Shown: positions 7,694-14,783 of the stretch, piece after piece
Layout of the letters: each line of letters opens with the position of its first letter
Numbering within the stretch: the first letter of the stretch is position 1
NCBI GenBank assembly: GCA_002426795.1
Contig: DINQ01000020.1
Location: 319,017-383,016, forward strand
DNA from: Bacteroidales bacterium UBA5536
GTDB lineage: Bacteria > Bacteroidota > Bacteroidia > Bacteroidales > F082
Direction of reading: 5' to 3'
Length of the DNA: 64,000 nucleotides
Translations under genes and position numbers: made by a program
Notes under the pieces: generated by a model
What the model was told of the DNA's origin: nothing
Database searches by the model: none
What the model saw: only the letters and a program-made list of their open reading frames with translations

Positions 7694-10600
7694 TTAATTG
7701 ATGGTAATAGTGCTTGTTGTTCCGGCTTCCAATTCATAAGTAGTGTTACCGACAACAATTTTACTCGACTGATTAGCAGTAACCTGCAATGCGGTTTGAC
7801 CAATCAGAAACGTATAATGGATGCCTTTGAAACTGATATTAAATGACAGGTTTGACCAGGTTTGAGGCAAATCGGGGTTGATGTTTAGTAGTTCATCCCG
7901 GTAATTCAGGCCGGCAAACGTATTCAATGCAATAAGCACTGTGCCTGCCATCACGCCGGCATGGATGCCTTCGCCGGTTGTGCCACCCTGAATGTCGTTG
8001 TAATCGCTGTTGAGTGCATCCTGATAAAGGTCCCAACTCAACTTTTTATCACCTGTCATGGCAGCAAGTCTTGCGTGTACCACACGACTCAGGGTTGAAC
8101 CGTGCGAAGTTTGGTTGAGGTAGTAGTTCAGATTTTGTTGCAGATAATCGGCCGGGAGTTTATAGCCCATTTTTGTCAATAACTCATCAACTTCTTCCTT
8201 GTTGAGGTTGTAAAAAGTCATCAAAGTATCGGCTTGTTTGGCTACCTTATATTCGTCTGGAGATTTGCCTTCAGCCTTCAGGATGCGGTCCATGCGATAG
8301 ATATTACCGTATTTTTCTTTGTAAGCATACCAGTCGAGTTCTTTCAGGTCGAAGTATCCATCAAACTGGGCAATGATGCCTTCTTTGTTGATGATGAGGC
8401 TGAGTTTGGTTGCAATTTCGAGCCAGTTTTCCAGTTCACTTGGCTTAAATCCTGCCTTTTTTACAAAATTCTCACCAATCTCTTCTGCAATGGTTTTGGC
8501 TTTATTGAAGAGCCATGCAGTCATGATATTGGTGTAGGCATTGTCTTTCAGGCCACCTGCTTCGCCACCAGGAAGATGTTCGTGGAATTCATCCGGTCCC
8601 ATCACACCGCTGATTTCGTAACGATTTGTTTTGGGATTTAGCTGGGCTTTGCTGGCCCAAAAGCGACAAATTTCGAAAAACATTTCAGCGCCATAAAACT
8701 GCATGAATTCAAGATCGCGGGTGATCCAGAAATAATCCCAAATGTTATAGGCTATAGCCAGTGAAACATGGCGCTGAAGTGAGCTGTGGTCGTCGCCCCA
8801 TTTGCCCGTGAGCGGATTCAGGTGGACGATCTGTGTTTCTTCGCGGCCATCGCTTCCGCTCTGCCACGGAAACATAGCGCCTTGGTAGCCGTGCTCAGCA
8901 GCATATTCGCGTGCCTTATTCAGCCTGCGATAGCGATACATCAAAAGTGATTTTGCTACTTCTGGTAAATGAAGGTCGTAAAGCGGCAAGATGAAAAGCT
9001 CATCCCAGAAAATGTGTCCACGGTATGCTTCTCCGTGCAGTCCGCGGGCAGTGATACTGGCATCTAGGCGCTGGTTGAAGGCAGAAACAGAAACCAACAA
9101 GTGAAACAGATGCAGGCGCAATAGCTTCTGCGACCAGCGGTCACCCTCAATTCTGATGTCGGCTTTTTGCCAGAGTTCGGCCCAGTCTTCGGCACTTTCG
9201 CTGAGCAATTGATCAAACAGATATTCTTTTTTGATGTTACTCAATGCCGTGCTCAAAGCATCGTCAACAAAGTCTTCCTTGTCGCTACAAATGCTGACAA
9301 TTTTTTCAAAATTAACTTGCTCACCTTGTTTAACCTGGCTTGAAAATGCCATTGATACAAAGCCTGTTTTTTCTTCTGTTTGAGGCTTGTTCTCCAGTTT
9401 TGCCCCATTCACAGAAAACCTGTGGCAGGCTGCCTGCGCAATGTGGTGATTGGATTGGTTGGTTTTGACCAAAAGGTACATTTTCTCGTCTTCAGCACCT
9501 TGTTTAATGGGGTCCAAATGTTTGGCGCTTAGTGATTTATATCTCTCAACACCTTCGTTGATGAGATCGCCATCCAGGCTGCTTTTCAGGATGATTTTGC
9601 CGCTGTAATTCAATGGAGTAATCTCATATTTCATGGCGGCAATCAAGCTGTTGCGCATACTGGCAAAGCGTGATGAAACAACTCGGCTTTGGCGTCCTTG
9701 CGGATCTTCAACAACCAGTTCGCGCTGTAACAGTCCATTTTTAAAGTTGATGCGGCGCCAGGCCGAAATTATTTTCCATTCGTTTGGATCGAAAAAGCCG
9801 CCGTCGTCGATGCTGAAACTGATTGGAAGCCAGTTAGGAAGGTTGACGAAGTCCTCGTTTTCGATATCGCGATCAGCAACTTTGGTGAAAAGCCGGTTGT
9901 ACATACCAGCCATATAGGTTCCGGGATAATTTACCGGGTTGGCTCTCGTTTCTTCCATGGCACCACGGGTGCCGAAATAGCCATTTCCAATCGCCAGCAA
10001 TGCCTCTCTTGATCTTTCTTTTTTGGTGTTATAATCGTGGTAGGTAATTGACCAGTTGTCATTTTCCATTTCCTTTTCGAACCAGTTGCTCAAGCTTTCG
10101 ATGCTTACTTCGTCGAGGTCGTTCACAACCCAGTCTGCTCCGTTGTCATACAGCTCAGTGCTGTTTTCTTCGCGTGCAATGCCGAGTACCAGCCCAAAAT
10201 GTCCGTTGCGACCAGCTGCAACGCCTGATACAGCATCTTCAACAACGATGGACCTGTCGTAGCGACAACCCAAATTGTCAGCAGCTGTGGTGAAAATATC
10301 AGCTTCAGGTTTTCCTTTCAGGCCAAGTGTTGCCGAAACAACCCCATCAACACGTGTTTCAACCAGATGCATCAGCCCGGCTGCATTGAGCACGCCTTCG
10401 CAATTCTTGCTGGAAGAGGCAACTCCCACCCGGTAACCTTTTTCGCGCAGCTCGTGCATCAGCTTAACAGTGGAAGGGTATACTTCAACGCCATCGCGTT
10501 CGAGAACTTCATTAAAAGCCTGATTTTTTCTGTTGCCCAGTCCACAGACAGTTTCGGCTGCCGGTTCATCACCCGGATCGCCAAAGGGCAGTTCAATTCC

Positions 10601-10828
10601 ACGTGAGGACAGAAAATCTGCTACGCCTTTATAACGGGGTTTTCCGTCCACATGCGGAAGATAGTCGTCTTTGTGGGTGAATTCACGAAAAGGCTTTCCG
10701 CTTTTCTGAGCATGTTTCTGCAGAAATTCGTCAAACATTTTCTTCCAGGCAGCACTGTGCACAAGAGCTGTTTTGGTGATGACTCCGTCGAGGTCGAAAA
10801 TCACGGCGTCGAAGGCTTTATTTTGCAT
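7694..10828 (-). CDS. Fused beta-phosphoglucomutase and GH65 disaccharide phosphorylase
   Basis: This is a 1044-residue two-enzyme protein. Residues 1 to about 245 are a HAD hydrolase of the beta-phosphoglucomutase type: FDLDGV with D12 and D14, VASSSKN, KGKPEADIF and VVEDAVSGV. From about residue 254 a GH65 enzyme follows, with the N-terminal sandwich starting WSITYHDYN and the helical catalytic domain carrying GVMGPDEFHEH, in which E747 should be the general acid. A GH65 phosphorylase would split maltose (or a related alpha-glucoside) with phosphate into glucose and beta-glucose 1-phosphate. The mutase would convert the latter to glucose 6-phosphate. Maltose is favoured by context but trehalose, kojibiose or nigerose are not excluded. 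No signal peptide. Confidence 0.9.
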   Translation of the reverse strand: MQNKAFDAVIFDLDGVITKTALVHSAAWKKMFDEFLQKHAQKSGKPFREFTHKDDYLPHVDGKPRYKGVADFLSSRGIELPFGDPGDEPAAETVCGLGNRKNQAFNEVLERDGVEVYPSTVKLMHELREKGYRVGVASSSKNCEGVLNAAGLMHLVETRVDGVVSATLGLKGKPEADIFTTAADNLGCRYDRSIVVEDAVSGVAAGRNGHFGLVLGIAREENSTELYDNGADWVVNDLDEVSIESLSNWFEKEMENDNWSITYHDYNTKKERSREALLAIGNGYFGTRGAMEETRANPVNYPGTYMAGMYNRLFTKVADRDIENEDFVNLPNWLPISFSIDDGGFFDPNEWKIISAWRRINFKNGLLQRELVVEDPQGRQSRVVSSRFASMRNSLIAAMKYEITPLNYSGKIILKSSLDGDLINEGVERYKSLSAKHLDPIKQGAEDEKMYLLVKTNQSNHHIAQAACHRFSVNGAKLENKPQTEEKTGFVSMAFSSQVKQGEQVNFEKIVSICSDKEDFVDDALSTALSNIKKEYLFDQLLSESAEDWAELWQKADIRIEGDRWSQKLLRLHLFHLLVSVSAFNQRLDASITARGLHGEAYRGHIFWDELFILPLYDLHLPEVAKSLLMYRYRRLNKAREYAAEHGYQGAMFPWQSGSDGREETQIVHLNPLTGKWGDDHSSLQRHVSLAIAYNIWDYFWITRDLEFMQFYGAEMFFEICRFWASKAQLNPKTNRYEISGVMGPDEFHEHLPGGEAGGLKDNAYTNIMTAWLFNKAKTIAEEIGENFVKKAGFKPSELENWLEIATKLSLIINKEGIIAQFDGYFDLKELDWYAYKEKYGNIYRMDRILKAEGKSPDEYKVAKQADTLMTFYNLNKEEVDELLTKMGYKLPADYLQQNLNYYLNQTSHGSTLSRVVHARLAAMTGDKKLSWDLYQDALNSDYNDIQGGTTGEGIHAGVMAGTVLIALNTFAGLNYRDELLNINPDLPQTWSNLSFNISFKGIHYTFLIGQTALQVTANQSSKIVVGNTTYELEAGTTSTITIN

Positions 10829-10869
10829 GATATGATTGGGTTTTTATTGCGATTTTTAACAATGATTGA

Positions 10870-12561
10870 TTAGGCCTGCAGCCAAAGATAACCGTAAGCG
10901 GGCAAAATGAGTGCGTTTGGATCAACTTTTTTGTGGCTCAAAATATCTGTAGCCGCACCATCATCCGTAATTAAGCTAACACTTTGTTCCTGATCTGAAA
11001 GGTTGTGGACAACAAGCAAATTGTCGTGGTTAAACTGTCTGTAATACGCCAGAATATGTGGGTTTTCGGTATTTACAAAATGCAGGTTGCCACGTCCGAA
11101 TGCAGCATGTTTGCTGCGTTTTTCGAGCATGGTGCGGATACGGTCGAATACCTTTGACTGAAACGTATCAGGATTGGCCAATTGGGATTCTCTTTTTGTC
11201 CAGTCAATTTTGCCGCGCACCAGAAAACGGGTGTCATTTTTGCCTGTCAGGCGAATCATTTCTTCATAGAAATTTTTATCGTTTTCCTTGCCAAACTCAT
11301 CCCCGTAATAAATTACAGGCGTGCCGGGCAAGCTGAGCATCATGGAATAAGCCAGACCAATGCGCCGCTCATCGAATTCAAAAAGATTGGCCAAACGGGC
11401 AGAAATGCCTTCACCAACACGGAAGTCCCACTGCGGTTCGCGACAATACTGCTCGTGAATGTATTTACGGTCTTCTTCCGAAACGTAAACCAGTTCGAGG
11501 CTTAGCTCATCATGGCATCGCAGAAAAGTAAACCACTGCGCTGTGTCAGGAATAGCCGGTGTGACTTTAGTGTCGAGAATATTGATGATGGCATCAGGTT
11601 TTTGTTGGGCAATGGCTTTGTAAAACATGGGCATCAATGGAAAATGATATGCTGCATGACATTCATCTCCATCACCCAGATATTCAACTACTTTAACTGG
11701 TTTTTGGCAAGCTTCGGCGAGCAACAAAGTACCAGGTTTGATATAGTCGAGTGCTGCCCTGAAAAACTTGACGATCAGGTGCGTGTTAGGCAGGTTTTCA
11801 CAGTCAGTGTCTTCTTCTTTCCACAAATAAGGAATGGCATCGGCCCTGAATCCATCAACCCCCATTTGTTGCCAGTAAATGAAATGTTGCAACATCTCGA
11901 CCAGTACTCTTGGATTGCGGTAATTCAGGTCGGGCTGAAAACTGAAAAAGCGATGAAAATAATACCAGTCATCACCAGCCGGTTCCCAGTTGCTGTTTTC
12001 CATACCTTTGAATAACAGCCGTGCTTTACCATATTTGCTGGTGTCTTTAGTCCAGATGAAATAATCACGATAGGGGCTATTCTCATCCTTTAGCGCCTCC
12101 TGAAACCAGGGATGAGTTTCCGAAAGGTGGTTTACAGCAATATCAAAAATCACCCTGATACCCCGACTGTGTGCTTCTTCGAGGAATTTTCCGAACACTT
12201 TTTCCTGCTCCACCTTGCTAAATCCTTCAGGCAATCCAAGCAAATCGTGCCGAATCAGATCGTAATTCCGTATGTCGAAACCAGCGTCGCGCATGGGAGA
12301 ATCGAGAATGGGCAGCAGCCACAAACAGTTTACACCAAGCCCTTTGATGTAGTCGAGCTTCTCGGTAAGTCCCTGAAAATCTTTGTTGAAAAGATCAACA
12401 TACAACGAATAAACTACAGCATCTTTATACCAATCGCCACCATCATTGCCCTGCTTTGCAGGCATGCCATCCAAGGTTTCGAGAAATGATTCGAGTAAAG
12501 CTTGATCATCGGTTGGATAGAGTTTAGTCCAAAGTTGTTTTAATCGATCTTTTTGTCTCAT
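10870..12561 (-). CDS. Trehalose-synthase-like GH13 enzyme
   Basis: This is a 563-residue GH13 protein close to maltose alpha-D-glucosyltransferase (TreS), which interconverts maltose and trehalose. TreS-like signatures are CENLPNTH after region II, GDECHAAYHFPLMP after region III, and LPGTPVIYYGDEFG. Catalytic residues are D241 (GFRADAIPYLW), E283 (LLAEACQ) and D351 (RCHDELSLEL). The usual GDGIGDF loop before GLTEKLDY is shortened to FNKDFQ, and there is no fused maltokinase domain, so activity is not certain. A TTG at 12597 extends the frame, but it falls inside the likely -7 element; ATG 12561 is preferred. First gene of the operon, with short gaps to the next ones. Confidence 0.82.
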   Translation of the reverse strand: MRQKDRLKQLWTKLYPTDDQALLESFLETLDGMPAKQGNDGGDWYKDAVVYSLYVDLFNKDFQGLTEKLDYIKGLGVNCLWLLPILDSPMRDAGFDIRNYDLIRHDLLGLPEGFSKVEQEKVFGKFLEEAHSRGIRVIFDIAVNHLSETHPWFQEALKDENSPYRDYFIWTKDTSKYGKARLLFKGMENSNWEPAGDDWYYFHRFFSFQPDLNYRNPRVLVEMLQHFIYWQQMGVDGFRADAIPYLWKEEDTDCENLPNTHLIVKFFRAALDYIKPGTLLLAEACQKPVKVVEYLGDGDECHAAYHFPLMPMFYKAIAQQKPDAIINILDTKVTPAIPDTAQWFTFLRCHDELSLELVYVSEEDRKYIHEQYCREPQWDFRVGEGISARLANLFEFDERRIGLAYSMMLSLPGTPVIYYGDEFGKENDKNFYEEMIRLTGKNDTRFLVRGKIDWTKRESQLANPDTFQSKVFDRIRTMLEKRSKHAAFGRGNLHFVNTENPHILAYYRQFNHDNLLVVHNLSDQEQSVSLITDDGAATDILSHKKVDPNALILPAYGYLWLQA

Positions 12562-12594
12562 ATTCAATAACTTAATTAGGGTTATACATTTGTA

Positions 12595-12602
12595 CAAAAA
12601 TA
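12595..12602 (-). promoter_or_regulatory. Likely -7 element of the cytoplasmic alpha-glucan operon
   Basis: TATTTTTG on the minus strand (12602-12595) matches TAnnTTTG fully. No clear TTTG lies at the standard distance. It would give a leader of about 27 nt before ATG 12561. Confidence 0.4.
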
Positions 12603-12817
12603 GGCTTTTCGGCTGAATAAAACGGCCAAAATGAACTGAATTAGCCGGATAAATTCACGCAATCGATTCCGAAAAATTGAAGTGAAATGTGGGTTTAAGC
12701 GATACAGAGAAGGGTGTGCTTACACTCAAAGAGTTTAGATTTGATAAAGGACAAAAGGCATGTGTAATGTGATCAACCGATTGCGGGAAAATTTCGGGAG
12801 ATTTTGAAAGCAGATGC

Positions 12818-12847
12818 TTGGCTTTTCCGCCGATTATTTTACCTTTA
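12818..12847 (+). promoter_or_regulatory. Candidate promoter of exported alpha-glucan operon
   Basis: TTGG (12818-12821), an 18-nt spacer and TACCTTTA (12840-12847) approximate the Bacteroidota consensus, with one mismatch in the -7 element. The leader to ATG 12894 would be about 40 nt, which disfavours the upstream in-frame start at 12804. Confidence 0.35.
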
Positions 12848-12893
12848 CAACAATACAAAATCTGATATAACTTTCAACGAATCAACAATACAT

Positions 12894-14771
12894 ATGGCGG
12901 GTCATTTACTGAATTATCAAAAGTTTTCGAAAGCCAACAAATGGCTACTGGTTTTTTCCTTTTTTGTCTTGTTATTACAAGGTCAGGCACAAACAAAACA
13001 GATTGACGTTGAGCCTCCTTTTTGGTGGACACAGATGAAGAACCCTTCGCTGCAGCTGATGGTGCATGGAAAAGACATCGCCAACACCAGAGCAACAATC
13101 GATTATCCGGGCGTGCAACTGAAGCAACAGATCGCAGTTGAAAATCCTAATTATTTGTTTTTGAACCTCGAAATTGGCGATCAGGCATTAGCCGGTGAAT
13201 TTGAGATCGTCTTCTCTTCTGCAGGGAAAAAGATATTTAGTTATACCTATTCTTTAAAAGAGCGACGTGCAGGTTCTGCCCAGCGTCATGGCTTCGATCA
13301 CTCTGATGTGATTTATCTGCTTATGCCCGATCGTTTTGCCAATGGTAATCCCGACAACGACAACGTGAACGGAATGCTTGAAAAAGCCAATCGGAAGAAT
13401 CCGGATGGGCGTCATGGAGGTGATCTGAAAGGCATTGACGATCATCTGGATTATTTTAATGAGCTTGGTGTAACAGCTTTGTGGCTCAATCCCGTGCTCG
13501 AAAACAATATGCCGGCTTATTCATATCACGGCTACGCCATCACCGATTTTTATCAGGTAGACCCGCGTATCGGGAGTAATGCCGAATATGCTGAATTTGT
13601 AAAAAATGCGCACCAGCATGAACTGAAAGTGATTATGGATATGGTTTTCAATCACTATGGCACCGGACATAAATGGACAAAGGACATGCCAATGACCGAT
13701 TGGGTAAATCGTTGGCCTGAGTTTACCCGTTCAAATTACCGGGGTGGAACTATTACAGACCCTTATGCTGCTGACTTCGACAAAGAGAAAATGCTCAAAG
13801 GCTGGTTCGACCATTCGATGGCCGATCTCAACCAGATGAATGAATTTGTGGCTAATTATTTGATTCAGAATAGTATTTGGTGGATTGAATACGCAGATCT
13901 GGATGGGATCAGGATGGATACTTATCCCTATTCTGATCGTGATTTTATGAAAAACTGGATGCATGCAGTCAGACTGGAATATCCAGATTTTTCTGTGGTA
14001 GGCGAAGTCTGGCTCAATACAACTCCCCAGGTAGCCTACTGGCAGGAAAAAAGCCACAGCACTTTTAATTCGGAGCTTAACTATGTGATGGATTTTCCAC
14101 TTAAATACGCCATTGGCAGGGCCTTTAACGAAGATAATGGCTGGAGTAGTGGCGTTTCGGCTTTGTATGAATCGCTTGGTCTCGACTTTTTGTTTGAGCA
14201 TTCTGATCAGATCATGACTTTTCTCGATAACCACGACATGGATCGCATATACAGTACTTTTGGAGGCGATATCGATAAACTAGAGTTGGCCAGTACTTTC
14301 CTGCTCACCACGCGCGGTGTGCCACAGCTTCAATATGGAACAGAAATTTTGATGCCAGGCTGGGAACATGACGGTCACGGTAAGATGCGGTCTGACTTTC
14401 CGGGTGGGTGGGAAAATGATGCCCATAATGCCTTCACGGCCGAGGGAAGATCGATCGAGCAAAACCGTTTTTGGAGTCACTTGCGGCTGTTGTTGCACTG
14501 GCGAAAAAACAATCAGGTCATCCAAAACGGAAAACTTAAGCACTACATTCCCGAGGACGGGGTTTATGTTTATTTTCGCTTCACCGATGATGCGGCTGTT
14601 ATGGTCATTTTAAACAATAACGACAAGGAAAAAACCATCAAAACAGATCGTTTTGCCGAAAACCTTGATGGTTTCGAAACAGGATCAGATATTTTGCACC
14701 GAACATATTTCGAAACACTCCATAAAATCAGCATTCCAGCCATGTCAGCAAGAGTCATCGAATTGAATTAA
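12894..14771 (+). CDS. Exported SusA-like neopullulanase/cyclomaltodextrinase (GH13)
   Basis: This 625-residue enzyme (from ATG 12894) should hydrolyse maltodextrins outside the cytoplasm. A signal peptide covers about residues 1-28 (hydrophobic core LLVFSFFVLLL, then GQAQ). Next is a Cyc-maltodext_N-type domain beginning VEPPFWWTQMKNPSLQLM and including ENPNYLF, then a GH13 barrel with MDMVFNH, GIRMDTYPY (nucleophile D342), VVGEVW (acid/base E371) and FLDNHDMDR, and a C-terminal sandwich. Domain order and length match SusA of the Bacteroides starch system. A longer in-frame start at 12804 would bury the signal peptide and overlap the promoter. First gene of a three-gene operon. Confidence 0.9.
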   Translation: MAGHLLNYQKFSKANKWLLVFSFFVLLLQGQAQTKQIDVEPPFWWTQMKNPSLQLMVHGKDIANTRATIDYPGVQLKQQIAVENPNYLFLNLEIGDQALAGEFEIVFSSAGKKIFSYTYSLKERRAGSAQRHGFDHSDVIYLLMPDRFANGNPDNDNVNGMLEKANRKNPDGRHGGDLKGIDDHLDYFNELGVTALWLNPVLENNMPAYSYHGYAITDFYQVDPRIGSNAEYAEFVKNAHQHELKVIMDMVFNHYGTGHKWTKDMPMTDWVNRWPEFTRSNYRGGTITDPYAADFDKEKMLKGWFDHSMADLNQMNEFVANYLIQNSIWWIEYADLDGIRMDTYPYSDRDFMKNWMHAVRLEYPDFSVVGEVWLNTTPQVAYWQEKSHSTFNSELNYVMDFPLKYAIGRAFNEDNGWSSGVSALYESLGLDFLFEHSDQIMTFLDNHDMDRIYSTFGGDIDKLELASTFLLTTRGVPQLQYGTEILMPGWEHDGHGKMRSDFPGGWENDAHNAFTAEGRSIEQNRFWSHLRLLLHWRKNNQVIQNGKLKHYIPEDGVYVYFRFTDDAAVMVILNNNDKEKTIKTDRFAENLDGFETGSDILHRTYFETLHKISIPAMSARVIELN

Positions 14772-14783
14772 CAGCAAAAACAT

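Larger units (their letters stand above)
12562..12893. promoter_or_regulatory. Divergent control region of the two alpha-glucan operons
   Basis: These 332 bp hold no credible gene; a short minus-strand frame inside them has no homology features. Two near-identical sites are present in opposite orientation: CGCAATCGATT at 12658-12668, and AACCGATTGCG at 12775-12785, whose reverse complement is CGCAATCGGTT. They lie between the candidate promoters of the two operons and could bind a shared regulator. The regulator gene is not in the window. Confidence 0.5.

Noticed and set aside
12655..12858. 67-codon minus-strand frame in the divergent alpha-glucan region
   Set aside because: It covers promoter-like elements and the inverted sites and shows no domain or lipobox.
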